30,621 nucleotides of DNA from Ophiosphaerella korrae (Eukaryota > Ascomycota > Dothideomycetes > Pleosporales > Phaeosphaeriaceae): positions 1 to 30,621 of the forward strand of contig JALNQF010000433.1 of NCBI GenBank assembly GCA_028456385.1, read 5' to 3'. Both the position numbers and the translations under genes were made by a program. Shown in pieces: positions 1-11,450 of the stretch; the first letter of the stretch is position 1; the number at the start of each line of letters is the position of its first letter. The notes under the pieces were generated by a model. It had not been told where the DNA came from, searched no databases, and saw nothing but the letters and a program-made list of their open reading frames with translations.

Positions 1-2691
1 AGATAATATATAAGGGCCCTCTTAGAGAGTATAGAGATATCTACTAGCTATAAACAATAGAGATCTCTAGTACTATATAAGTAGTACTACCCCCGCAATT
101 GTAGACGCGCGTTAAGCCTCGTCTTATATTAAGTACGTAACTCTATAGCTTATAGGCGAATCTAGTTATTATAGGTAATTCTAAGAGTTAAACAAGTATA
201 TATTTAGATAATAGCGTAGAAAGTTTAAGAGGTCTTAGTAGAGCGCTAAGAAGTACTCTTAAGGGGTAAGAGCTATTAATCTTAACAATAAACCTTTATT
301 ATTTATCTAACAAGTAGTAATATATAGGAAAGGAGATTAGGTAGAGTTAGGCGCCTATTATAGTATAAGGTAGCGTTACTAGTTAAGGGCTATATAATAG
401 AGTAGAGCGTAGTAGTTCTAGCTCTATTATTGTTAAGGAATATACTATAATTTATTATAACGCTAATAGAATATACACTTGTTATCTATATATATAACAA
501 GCTATAATATTTACTTTAGATAAACTACAAGGTATATTAACCTCTTCTATAGCTAAGCTCTTACTCTATTCTCCTTTCTCTCTTATAATACTAGATAGAA
601 TATATAAAGTTAGAAGGTAAGAGATATATAAAGTGATGTTACTACTATCTAAGGAAATAGAGCCTAATATCTAAAGTACTTAGTCTTTATTCCCTTCTAT
701 TTATTCTAGTAACGTAGACACTAGTATTCTAATGTAGTTAATCTCTTCTAGCTCTATCTAGAAGCTAAGGTATTAAGATAGCACTATACTAGAACTACAA
801 GGCTAATCTACTATATAGCTTTTATCTTTAAGATCTATATAAACTTAGACTTTAGGCTTTACGTAATCTTTAGTAGCGATAGATACAAGGATAATACTAT
901 ACTCTAGTAGGACTATTACCTAACTATAATTAAGGCGCTCTAATATTAGTTAAGGATGTAATTTACTAGGCTAAGTTATCTAGACTTTAAATTTTAAAGA
1001 TTTCTCTATAGCGAGCTTAATATTATCTACCTATAATATTGTTAATATAGGGAATATATATTTCTTATTTATATATACAATCTCTTTAATCTCTTTTAGT
1101 AGACTATTAAATTCTTTACCTAAGCTATTTATATAGGCGTATCTAAACTATTTTACCTATTTGTCTTTAGTTAAGACTAGCTCTAAAGTTAACTAGCGTA
1201 ATAGCTAAGTAAGTGTATAGGTCCTTGCTAGAATAGCTAGTATTATGTAGATAACTTAAACGAGAGATATTTTAAGCACTTAGATAGTATATTTTTAGGT
1301 AGTAAAAAGAATTAGATATTTAGGAGGCTATATATATACGTTTTACGTACTAGAAGACTAAGGATAAAGTGTTTATATATATTAGCGTTACAAGATCTAA
1401 ATATATAGAATATTATTCTTCTTTAGTTAAAATCAAGACAAAAGAGTTTAATTAGTTAGCTATTAAGATCCCTAGTTTGTTAACTATACTAATACTAGTT
1501 CGTACTATTAGGCTACTCTTAGTTAGAAGACGATATAGAAATATAAAGCTATTATACCTACTTGTTTTCTATTAACCTTACGTCTATACTTACTAAAGGT
1601 AGCTATAGATTAGATAGTGTATTAGATTAAACTATATTATTTATGCCTCTAGTAGATACTAAGCTACTATGCTATTAGGCTTAGTTATTAGGAGGGTTAG
1701 CTAGAGTAGAGGTCTAATTATAATTACTAGACATTGCAGGTATATATTGTAGAAATACGCAATTCTTAATTAACGTTAGTAAGCTATTATTAAACATTAA
1801 CCTATATATCCTTATATAATATTATAACTAAACGTTTAATTATAGCTAATAGGTAGAGAGAAATAAGAAAAGACTTCTTTATTAACGTAAGTAATTTATC
1901 CTTTAATAAGTACTAGTCTTTACCTAGTAGCCTTAATTATAGTATATAAAAGTAAGTATAACCTTTAATCTACCTTAGTATAATAGTTCTTGTAAGGAAA
2001 TAGATACTCGACACAGGCTTAGCTACTACTAGAATAGAGAATATTAAGAAGCGAGTCTAGCAAAGATATTAAAGATTATTCTTAGTAAGTAATAGAAGAT
2101 AACCTTAACACTAACCTTAATAGTCGATAGACGCTTAGTTTTATACTAGAGATAACTTCTATATAGACGTAAATAAGCTGTCTAGTAATAAGTACTACTT
2201 ATTCTTACTTAGTAGCTTTAATTACGAGGTACAAGGAGAAGTAAAAGCCTTAACTTACTCTTTTTAAGTAAATAGTACTAATAAAGAGAAGGATTCTAAA
2301 AGAGGCTTTACTACTTCTAGAGAGAGTATAATATTAAAGGATAAGTTTAATAGAGATATTAAGATATATTCTTAAGAGGTAAGTAAAAATAAGCTTAACG
2401 TAGAGTAGAATAGCTAGTAATACTCCTTAGAATAGATACGTAGCTAGAGAGGTAATTTAAATAAGAAGTAAATAATCTTTATAACCTCTTATACAATAGT
2501 CCTACCTTTTCCCCTACGCTCTATACCTCTATACTTATATTATCTACACTCCCCTAAAATACTATTAAAAACAGCTATAGATATAATAGCGCTATTCTCT
2601 TTACTATATAGATGCATACTACATCTCTTACTTATCTAAGCCCTATATCTCCTTCCCTTTACTACTAATCTACTACTCCTATTAAACACTA

Positions 2692-2790
2692 CTATAGAAA
2701 TAGTATTAGTATCCCCTTTACTATAAAGATACTTGTAGGTGTAAAGAAGCTTATAGATTAAATAGCTCTTAGCGTTAACTTAGTCTTTAA
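2692..2790 (+). repeat. Diverged direct repeat, copy a
   Basis: This stretch shares an ordered series of words with copy b starting at 2961, an offset of 269 bp: CTATAGAA, then TAGTAT/TATTAT, then CCCCTT, then ATA(A/G)AGATAC, then GAAGCTTATA and CTCTTA. Differences are mostly transitions with a few small indels. It may be a local tandem duplication or two pieces of one repeat family. The right-hand limit is approximate. Confidence 0.55.
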
Positions 2791-2805
2791 GTATTTCTAA
2801 CTATA

Positions 2806-2827
2806 TAGGCTTTGCGTAGGCTTTGCG
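2806..2827 (+). repeat. 11-bp perfect tandem pair
   Basis: The 11-mer TAGGCTTTGCG occurs twice head to tail (2806-2816 and 2817-2827), followed by a third TAG. It is a short slippage-type duplication and it lies inside copy a's neighbourhood. No function is suggested. Confidence 0.8.
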
Positions 2828-2960
2828 TAGACTATTCTATTTTTAAGGAGTTGTATTAGCTATTATTTTAGTCTACGCTTTAATACCCTTGTAGTTCTTA
2901 AATAGAGTAAAAGACTCTAGATTAAAGTTTCTTATATATAAAAGGTATTTTTAAGTATAG

Positions 2961-3060
2961 CTATAGAAGTATTATTCCCCTTATTATAGAGATACCTATA
3001 GGTACGAAGAAGCTTATAAACTAATTAACTAACTCTTATTATTAATTTAGACTTATATTC
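2961..3060 (+). repeat. Diverged direct repeat, copy b
   Basis: This is the partner of the copy starting at 2692. The shared order CTATAGAA, CCCCTT, AGATAC, GAAGCTTATA and CTCTTA is preserved at an offset of 269 bp. The copies are too diverged to set an exact end. The changes are mainly C/T and G/A, so RIP after duplication is a sufficient explanation. Confidence 0.5.
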
Positions 3061-3278
3061 TTATCTAATAAACTATACTAATAATAAGTCTCTATAAACA
3101 ACCTATATTAGAGTAGAGTTCTAGCTAGAATTACGTACTCCTATACTACTAGTTATTAGCATAGATTAGTGTAAAACGAGGATTATATATACTAATATTA
3201 TTATAGTATTAATCCTATACGTAGTACTACAATCGCGGACTAGCTAGGCTAAATTTAGCGTCTTAGCACTAGCTATAT

Positions 3279-3471
3279 TCTTCGCTTCACTTCTCTTTAC
3301 TTTGCTTCTCTTTGCTTTATTTTACTTTTCTTTATTTTACTTTATTTTACTTTTCTTCGTTTTACTTTGTTTTACTTTCCTTTATTTTACTCTATTTTAC
3401 TTTCTTTTATTTTACTCTATTTTACTCTTCTTTGTTTTACTTTATTTCTCTCTATTTTTTTTAATTTATAT
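3279..3471 (+). repeat. Pyrimidine-rich imperfect tandem array (TTTTACTTTA-like units)
   Basis: The + strand is nearly all T and C with regularly spaced A. It is built from variants of a 10-11 bp unit such as TTTTACTTTA, TTTTACTTTC and TTTTACTCTA, repeated many times. A 67-codon open frame crosses it (3302-3505). It encodes only Leu/Phe/Tyr-rich low-complexity sequence and follows from the repeat composition, so I do not call it a gene. The tract keeps a few TTTG and TTGC words. It is a micro- or minisatellite inside the RIP-degraded region. Confidence 0.8.
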
Positions 3472-6309
3472 CTCCCCTTTACGCGTTAATAATATCCTTA
3501 AATAATTAGTTCTATACGTTACTAGAGAAAGAAAGGAAAGTATATAAGATAGGTAATAACACTATACCTTTACGTATAAAGGGATTATCTAAGAAATAGG
3601 TTTAGTTTCTCTAAGTAGATAATAGTTCCTTAAAGCTTATATAAAAAAGTATTAGATATTACGTATATAATATTTTTAATAATATCTTTACGTCTCTAGA
3701 GCCTAAGATACTTTTATTATACTATTACGTAACTCTTATAAACTTTATAAAGGTAAAACTAGAAAGTTTCTTAAGAGACCTTAAATTGTAGTAAGATAAG
3801 GTTCTATATCCTTAATTACTTATTATAGCTACTAATATATTTTACAAGAAGTACTCTCTTTAGTAAGAAGAACACTCTCTTTAATAAGAGAGGTCTTTAG
3901 AGCTTACGCCTACTAATAGTATAAAATATATCCTTAGTTTAGACTCTTACTTACTTTTCTATAAGAGTAAAGAGCTTTATCTTATAGCTAGTTATAGACC
4001 CCTAATATATAGTACGAAATTACACGTCTTAAACAAGAAGAGAATATCTTTCTTTTAGCTTTTAGAATAGATATATCTCTCTTTACGTATAAGTTATCCT
4101 TAAGTAGTAGAAATTAAGTATATATACTACTACTTATAGTTAAAGGCGTAGAAGTTATTCTAGACTCTATTAGGAAAGGTTTAGAAGGAGGACTATAGAT
4201 TACACTTCTAAGAGAGAATAGCCTTTTATTTATTATAGTCCCTTATTAAATATACGTAGATATCCTACGTAAGTACTATAAATAAAAACAATTAACTCCT
4301 ACTTTCCTATATAATATATTTAACCTCTATATCTACTATCTACTAATAATAGTACTTAGGCTTTAGTAATACTATTATTACCCCTTTATAAGAATTTAAA
4401 TATATTTAATAAGTGTACACGTTTATACTACCTAAAAAAACCTTAACTATTTTATCTCTACTATTACGCTTAATAACAAAAGTAAAAGTATCTTTATAAG
4501 GTCCTTAGACTTATAGTTTCCTCTCTAACTACTAACTTTGTATAGTCTTATTATTCTAGCTAGTCTATATAATTTAGCCTTGTCCCTACTTATCCTAGCT
4601 AATAAAGACTATACCTTTTTATTAAATATCTCCTTAAGCTTATTATTGTCTTCTAAGTAGTCTATAACATCGACTATCTCTAAAGCTATACTACTAGATA
4701 ATAACTTTTGTACTAGGTTTTATATAATAAGGATAGGTAGCCTATCTAGTATTGTATAGTATAAGCGGGCTAAATTACATAAGGCCCTAGCTAATTTAAG
4801 TAAAGATAAAGAGATAATAGTAATTTCCTACTATAGTAAAAGAGTACAAAAGGGTCCTAGTAATAGAAGAGAAGTTATTTACGTAAGAGAAATCTCTATT
4901 AGCTACTAGAAGTAGAAGATAAGATAGTTTAAGTAATATATACTTTAATAACTACTAAGTACAAATAGAGTAAGTAAAGCGTAAAAGATCGTAGGCTTAT
5001 ATATATATTAATAGTACTACTATAGATTTATAGGTAGTTAGTAAAGTAAGAGCCTAATAAATACTATAGGAGAATAAATACGTTAATATACTAATATAAG
5101 TGTTAAGGCGTTAGTGCCTAACTAGTAAGTCTAAACAATAACCTACTTAAGTAGAGTAGGACCTAATTTTTAGTAATATAAAGACTATAGGTTGTAGGCT
5201 ATAGCGTAAGAGTAGTATTAGGAGTTTAGGGTTACTATAGCTAGATAGCTTATATACAAAGTCTAATAAAAGGTAGAAGGACTTATATAAGAAGAAATAT
5301 ATTATAGCCTTAATAATATTATAACTACTAAGATATAAGTAGCTAGCTTAAAAAGCTAAACTATAAAACGCCTTAGGCTATAAGTAGACTAGTAGCTACT
5401 CTACTACTTAGTGTAAAAGCTATTATATAAAAGTATCTTAGTATATACCCTACTCTCTTTTATAGATACTAAGTATTAATAATATGTAAAGCTTTTATTA
5501 TCTATATAATTATAGTATATTCTTATTTATAAGCTAAAATTTCTAGGAGACTATAACTATTATATGCGCTAAAACTAGTTCTTATTATATATAGTCTTTA
5601 GCGTAGGCAAGCTACTTATTAGCTTATAATAGAGTAGAAAATCTATCTCTCTAAAGTCTTTGCTCTTACTTCTTAAAATAGTTTACTCTTATACTCTTCT
5701 TTTAACGCTCTACTCTACTATTCTAAAAACGCCCTTACTATCTATTCCTATAGGCCTAATAACCTAAATAATATTAGTTACTCTAGTCTACGTATATAAA
5801 TATAAATCGTCGCCTACTATAGTAGAAGGATAGTAAAGAATAATAACTCTAGACTAAGGAAACTACGCCTTATTAGACAAGGGCTAAGTAGAAGAAAATA
5901 CTATCTTAGCTTCTACTAGATTATAGACAATATTTTAAGCCTAGATTTAATACTAGCTCGTTAGAAGACTAATATAAGATTTATTTATTTATATTAGTTA
6001 GTATAACCTTAGAATAGCTACTTAGATATTGCTTACTATTACGCGTAGCTATATTCCTAGTAGTAGGCTACAAATTCCCTCCTTACCCCTAATAATTCCT
6101 TCTCTCTTCTAAGAAGCTCTCTATCTACTCTTACTATTAAAAAGCTTTTATATAATCTCTCTCTTATTTAGTTTAAAGTATAGTTACCTTTACTAACTAA
6201 TAAGAAGTCTCTTTTATTAGGGCTATATATACTTAAAATTAACTTTATCTACTACTTAACTTTAACTAAATAGTTATCTATAGATAACTAGCCTACCTTA
6301 CCTCGCCTA
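3472..6309. other. RIP-degraded repeat DNA, probably including the lost 5' part of the Harbinger element
   Basis: The composition matches the left end: CA and TG depleted, TA rich, stops everywhere. The part just upstream of 6310 should hold the N-terminal half of the Harbinger transposase, since the readable relic starts in the catalytic core. I could not find the first catalytic Asp or the N-terminal helix-turn-helix with any confidence. The only other structure I see is a 21-bp tandem pair at 3853-3894. No RNA gene or intact ORF is visible. Confidence 0.6.
3853..3894 (+). repeat. 21-bp tandem pair
   Basis: Two adjacent 21-bp units both start ACTCTCTTTA, the first continuing GTAAGAAG and the second ATAAGAGA. 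This is a local duplication with a few mutations and no indicated function. Confidence 0.65.
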
Positions 6310-6735
6310 CTTTATCTATCCTAGAAACTTTTTATATATCCTAGTAGGCTAAGAGAGCTCTACCTATAATAAGAGAGTACTAGTAAGCGCTGTTAAGAAA
6401 GGCTTAGAGGTACTAAAAAGCTAGTATTTTCTAGCTAACGCTAGCTATACAAATAGTAAGAGACTACTAACTCTATACTATTAAGTAAAGTATTATTTAC
6501 AAGAGATTAGACAAGTTAGCGTAGTACCTATAGATAAATACAAGCTCTTTAACTATTACTACTTAAGCCTCTACAACGTAGTAGAGCGTACTTTTAGTAT
6601 TTTTAAACGTTGTTAGAGGATATTTAACTTACTATATAAGTTCCGCCTAGTAACTTAAGTTAAGTTAGTATACGCGATAGCTACTGTCTATAATTTTATT
6701 AATCTTGTTGCTACTAGTACTACTAACTACAATTT
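6310..6735 (+). pseudogene. PIF/Harbinger (DDE_4) transposase relic
   Basis: One + strand frame reads as the C-terminal half of a Harbinger transposase, broken by RIP-type stops. In order it shows FLYILVG*ESS (family motif LAGWEGS, with Trp turned to a stop), KRVLVSAVKKGLEVLK, YFLANASYTN, then LFNYYYLSLYNVVERTFSIF and later VKLVYAIATVYNFINL. The NVVERTF block carries the last acidic residue of the DDE triad and the LxNFI tail is typical of the family. The second catalytic Asp, in the family's FLADAGY motif, reads as Asn here, the change expected from RIP on the opposite strand. Harbinger transposases of plants, animals and fungi cut and paste DNA with 3-bp TWA target duplications. The first Asp and the N-terminal region were not found. 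The copy is certainly inactive, and the family call rests on several motifs in correct order. Confidence 0.75.
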
Positions 6736-7001
6736 TAATAGACTAGAGTCGTACAAGGGTAAAGAGCTTACGATATTACAAAGAGAAGTAGAAAATAGCT
6801 AGAATTTAGTATAAACTAGGCGTAATATAGATAAGTAGTAAGAGTAAATTACAAGTAATATATAGGAGTTGTATTATATAGTAGTAAGGGACGTAGATAT
6901 ATAGTTTTAAGATATATAATATAAGATATAAACCTCTATTAAACTTAGATACTTAATACTACACTAAAAAAGTCGTAATCCTTAGCGCTAGAGAGCCTCT
7001 A
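6736..7001. other. RIP-degraded spacer downstream of the Harbinger relic
   Basis: This stretch continues in the same mutated style, with no recognisable domain once the transposase frame fades at about 6735. It separates the transposase relic from the 113-bp foldback and may be the 3' untranslated part of the same element. Confidence 0.45.
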
Positions 7002-7114
7002 CAAGCTTTAGTAGTAGTGTCCGCCTATAGTATAAACTAGTTAGAGTTTACTAGAAGACCTTTAGTAAACTCTAACTAGTTTACATTATATATAGACGCT
7101 ACTACTAAGGCTTG
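7002..7114. repeat. 113-bp foldback (long inverted repeat, MITE-like)
   Basis: The two halves are inverted copies. A 21-bp core is perfect, 7032-7052 against 7062-7082 (TAAACTAGTTAGAG... against its reverse complement). Outside the core the arms stay similar out to CAAGCTTTAGTAGTAG on the left and CTACTACTAAGGCTTG on the right, with mismatches that are mainly transitions. The loop is only about 9 bp. It could be a tiny foldback transposon (MITE), a palindromic solo end of the adjacent Harbinger element, or two facing terminal repeats. A TTA at the left arm and a TAA at the right would fit a Harbinger TWA site, but they lie within the palindrome and prove nothing. Confidence 0.8.
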
Positions 7115-8972
7115 CTAGGTAGTAAGAGTAAGAGTAAAGTCTCTAGGTAGCTATCTCTATAGAGTTTATACGTAGTTATATATAGTAATCTAGCTTAAAT
7201 ACTATATAGAGATAAGTATTATTATAAGTAAGTATTACTATCTATATAATTTTATAGTAACTATTATTATATATAGACGTTTTAGCTATCTCTATATTTA
7301 CTATAGTTATTTTACCTTAGTTACTTACTAGACTTAGCAATTTCTACAAACTTAGCTTAGTCTCTCTATCTTAATGCTTTAACTCTAAAACACTATCTCC
7401 TTCCTACACTAAGCTTACTATTATATTATTAAACAACTCTCTATTATATACGCTATCTTAGTATATTATACTACTCTAAGAGCTTATCTTAAACCTATTT
7501 TTTACAATATTCTAGTAATAAAAATATAAACTTCTAAAACGTAAACTTATTAGTAAAGAAGTCTATAATAGTTATTAGAAGCTTATATAGGAGCACGTTA
7601 AAGTTAGCTTAAAAGATAGCTAAAGCCCTATTAGTTTTAAAACTATAATTGCAATAGACTTAAGCTAATTGTTTATATTACCTAAATACAAGCTAAGATA
7701 ATTAGTAGAGGTTAATTTTTTAGTCTACTAAACTTACGCTATAGATGCTGTACTAGCCTTTTTACGCTATATAACTATCTTATCTAGGAGCTTATCTAGG
7801 TTGTCGTCTACCTCTACTAAATTACTAACGTCGTTAGAGCTAGTACTACTTAAGAGTTCCTTAAAGCTTTAAGATAACTTGCTAGTAGCTAAGACTCCTT
7901 TAAAGAGTATTTATAGCTAGTCTTTATACTTAAGTTATTTATTTCTAAACTTTCTAGCATCTTTATAGGCTTTAAAATAGGCTCTAAGTACGCCCTTAGA
8001 GGCGCTAACTAGCCTACTGCTAGTTATCTTAAACCTAAATTAACTTAAGAGCTAAGTATAAACTCTATAATCTTTCTTAAGGATATTATACTTATTCTTA
8101 TACTAGCCTTAAGTTATAGCCTAGCTAGAGACTTAAGATACCTTGCGCATTGCTAAAGCTAACACTTCTAGCTTATACTCTAAGTCTAAGTAGAGGCTAT
8201 AGTTAAGGGCGCTTATAAGAGTATTAATAAGAGCTAGCTTACTTTTATTACTCTATTTAAAGGTACTATTTAGCTAGGATAATAGTAAGGGCGCTAGTAC
8301 TAGTAATAGTGTAGGCGCCTATATAAGAGTAGTAGTAACTATACTTAAGGATTACTAAAATAGAGATAGAGAAGCCTTACTAAGAGCAGCGTAAGTAACT
8401 TACGTAAGATTAGCGTTATAAGGCGTACTTAGAAGCTCTATAAGGTTAAGATAGTTACAAAAACTACTAAAATAGAATATAAATAGATAAACTACTATAC
8501 TAAATACACTAAAATTTTGTCTAGCTTAATTTAGTAAGGCTAATAGTAGAAACTAAGGCGCTCTTAGCTACGCTACTAGCGTTACCTCTAGTATAAACTA
8601 GGTATTTAAAAAATAGCTAGTACACTAAATAGGCCCTAAGGCGTTTACTACAAGTAATTTTAGTATTATTAACTTTTTAATCCTCTCCTTTAGCCTCTTT
8701 ATTATCCTCGAGTAGCGTTTATATCTCTTATCTTCTAATTTACTAGTATATTACGTAGGGCCTAAGTTACTTTGCTACATAACAATATATTCTATCCTAC
8801 TAGTATTACTTATTAGTTGCCCTAAACGTTATTTACTTACTATACTAGCTAAGATATAGAGTATCTTAGCTATAGATAGTCTAATACTAAATTTAATTAA
8901 CTTTTTATTTTATATACGTGTTTTTTTACTTAATAATAATAGCTTTGCAATATAGCCTATATTCTAGCGTAG
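7115..8972. other. RIP-degraded repeat DNA, family not identified
   Basis: The whole stretch is TA-rich with CA and TG depleted, and stops fill every frame on both strands. I looked for DDE transposase, reverse transcriptase, RNase H and helicase signatures and found none I would defend. The last part leads directly into the helix-turn-helix relic and may be its promoter and upstream region. Confidence 0.6.
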
Positions 8973-9394
8973 AGAAGTAAATTATAGCTACTTTAGCGCC
9001 TATAGATCTATTAAAAAAGCTAAATTTAACGTAGTTATCGCGTAATTACAATATACTATACGACTATCTACAACGCTTTCGCAGCGTTAAATTAAAGAGC
9101 GCACGCTCTAAGCTAAACTAACGTCTTAGCGCTACCTAGGAGCTTATAGTAAGGTAGTATATTTACTACTATAATAATTTAAAGATACTAGCACTTATAC
9201 TACAGTTATAGAGTAGTATTTAGGCTATATTAGACTTTAAGGACCTATCTAGAGTAGTACTACTACTAGGCTAGTACTAGCTAGCTTATTAGCTTAAGTA
9301 CAACCTAGAGTACTATAGAGTTTACTAGAAGCCGTAGGAGCTTACAAGGCTCGCAAGCTAGTATATTAGAGATATACTAAACTAGCTTCTCTAC
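8973..9394 (+). pseudogene. psq/CENP-B-type DNA-binding domain relic (pogo/Fot-like transposase N-terminus)
   Basis: A single + strand frame, broken by TAA/TAG, reads about 140 residues typical of the N-terminus of fungal pogo/Fot-like transposases. It opens with a psq-type helix-turn-helix (IIATLAPIDLLKKLNLT*LSRNYNI then YDYLQRFRSVKLKSARSKLN, matching the family pattern ending in 'A..Y.V....L..R..G'). It continues with RLSAT*ELIV, FKDLSRVV and LKYNLEYYRVY*KP*ELTRLAS*YIRDILN, matching the CENP-B/Tc5 pattern 'W...F..RHPE...R..KP.E..R......DI..W'. This domain binds transposon ends. The DDE_1 catalytic domain that normally follows was not recognised downstream, so this is either a truncated element or a transposon-derived DNA-binding protein gene, now dead. 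Confidence 0.65.
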
Positions 9395-10930
9395 TAGTAG
9401 GTACACCTAAATTTAAAAGCGCTGTATATACTCTATTAACCCTCTTACTTAGCTACGCCTACGCAGCTTAAGTCTATATATATAAGAACGTCGAAGGGGC
9501 TAAAGACTTAGATTAGCTATTATAGTACGTACTCGCTATAGTATATAAAGTAGATAGATAAGTAAAAGAAAGTAGTAGTACTACTAAAGTAAACGTAGTA
9601 GAGACGTACCTATACTATCTTATTATATAAAAGTAGGTAGTACCTTTACTTTTATCTAAGAATAGGTAGCTACTACTAGCGTGTAAGTAAAGGTAGCCCT
9701 AAGGTGTATAAGGCTACTTTTTTAGTCTACACTCTTATATTACTATATTTACTTCTTCTTTACCTCTAGTAAGCTTACCTTAATATTATATCCTCTAGAA
9801 CTAGCTAACTTTAAGCGCGCCCTTTATAGGCTGTTAACTCTATTATTGCATAGATTCTTACTATCTAGATTACTAATCTTTTCTTTAACGTTCCTTGCCT
9901 ACTACCTTAGCTATCTAACTATACTAGTATTAAGAACGCAATTAATATTAGTACTATGTTTAGTATAGAGAAAGACCTAACTAAAGTATACGTTAGGGTT
10001 AATACTATTATTAACCTATACGCTAGGCGCCTTCTAAACTCTACTAAAGTTTAAGTCCTTTACTACTTTATATAGACTACTAAGTGTAATATAACCTATA
10101 TACTACTTTCTTACACTACTAGTACTCTATTCGCTACTAAAATATAGCAATTCTAGCCCTATACCTTTACTTAGACTATCTAGGATAGCTATACTAACTT
10201 TGTTAATACTACCTTTAAGTCTCTAAACTAGCGTTACTTCTACACAATCCTAAGCCTTCGCTATACTAAGCTTCCTAATAAGTACTACCTCTTTAATAGC
10301 GCCTAGGACATCTCTACTTATCCTATATATTAAGACGTTATAGCTAAAATTATAGTTTACGCCTAGATACCTAATCTATAGGCTATTACCTCTACCTTTA
10401 CTTAAGGTGTTCCTCTTTAACTTAGTTAGTAGTAGTAAGAAACCTAGTTTAAGAATATTAGTATAAATAGTAATAGAGAAGATATAAAGAGTATAGAGTA
10501 AATAGAGTACTATATAATAGATCTATTATTAGAAGCCTTGTAACATACTATAGAATAAGGAGGCTAGTTAGGTAATAGTAATTAGTTTTAAGTAGGTAGA
10601 GGTTGTTAAGCTATAAACTATACTAGGTACTATATTAGTAAATTAAAAGAAGAAGAGTAAGTCTTAAATTATACCTATTAAATACCGCTTCTATATAAAT
10701 TTAGTTGCCTAGACTACCTCTTAACACTATATAGTCTATAGAGTAGAACGTAGTATACTCTATATTAGTTCTAATAAAACCAAGGTATAGTTATTAATAG
10801 TTAATTATATTTTATTAAAGCTTTTCTATAAAGCGTTTTTTTTTGTTTAAAAGACTTGTATATATTTATTAATAGTATAGAATCCTAACTTAGTACTAAC
10901 TTTTATTACTATTTTATTATATCTAGTTTT

Positions 10931-11000
10931 AAAAAGCCCTTTTATTAGATTTAAGCGTTACTTATATAGGTTTAATAGAAGTTAATAAAAAGGCTTTTTT
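10931..11000. repeat. Inverted repeat / hairpin (about 17-bp arms)
   Basis: AAAAAGCCCTTTTATTA at 10931 faces TAATAAAAAGGCTTTTTT at 10983. The second is the reverse complement of the first apart from one or two bases, and the loop is about 35 bp. Weaker inverted similarity continues outside. It may be a terminal or subterminal repeat of a small DNA transposon. The surrounding T- and A-runs are long, so a chance or composition-driven palindrome is also possible. Confidence 0.55.
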
Positions 11001-11220
11001 ATAATAGCTAGGTATTATATTTTAATAAGCGTAATAATAGAACTAATTAATTAATTGTAACTATGTATATGCGTTATACAAGGAGGCTACTTATAGCTAA
11101 GTTAGTACGTTGCTATAATATTATACGACTAAGGCCCTAGCTAATATAATTATCTAATTAGCTACTTAAACTTACGTAGCTTCGCGTTATAAGCGCTTAC
11201 GTGTATACGTTAATAACTTA

Positions 11221-11320
11221 ATCTTATTTTCTTCTACTCTACTTACTCTTTACTCTCTATTACGTTACTATCTATTACCTTACTCTCTATTGTCTTACCT
11301 TCTATTACCTTATTAACTAC
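11221..11320 (+). repeat. Pyrimidine-rich imperfect repeat tract
   Basis: Variants of TCTATTACCTTACTC follow one another on the + strand (CTCTATTACG, ATCTATTACC, CTCTATTGTC, TTCTATTACC). The tract resembles the array at 3279 in composition but has a different unit. It is low-complexity sequence with no coding potential. Confidence 0.5.
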
Positions 11321-11450
11321 TATAAGCTATTCTTATAATATAGCTACCTTACTACTACTATAGCTCTTTACTACTACACTATAATATAATTAGGCGTAGA
11401 CTTACTAAAGTAGATTGTATATTACTACTCTACGTCTATACCCTTAGCTT

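Larger units (their letters stand above)
1..3278. other. RIP-degraded repeat DNA, family not identified
   Basis: CA and TG dinucleotides are very scarce and TA is abundant. Stops are dense in all six frames, almost all TAA or TAG. This is the pattern left when RIP converts CpA to TpA on both strands of duplicated DNA. I read both strands for transposase, reverse transcriptase and integrase motifs and recognised none. Internal structure is limited to the diverged duplication and the 11-bp tandem pair listed separately. The scattered CA that survives is mostly in CAA (and TTG on the other strand). Most likely this is one or more old transposable elements. No gene can be supported. Confidence 0.75.

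Noticed and set aside
3302..3505. 67-codon open frame on the + strand
   Set aside because: It lies almost entirely in the pyrimidine-rich repeat array and encodes only Leu/Phe/Tyr low-complexity residues. Its openness follows from the repeat unit lacking stop codons.
9956..10700. Long + strand frame starting at an ATG, open if TAA/TAG are read through (begins MFSIEKDLTK)
   Set aside because: RIP turns TGA into TAA and creates TAA/TAG from Gln and Trp codons, so any frame looks like a mutated gene. No family motif was recognised.
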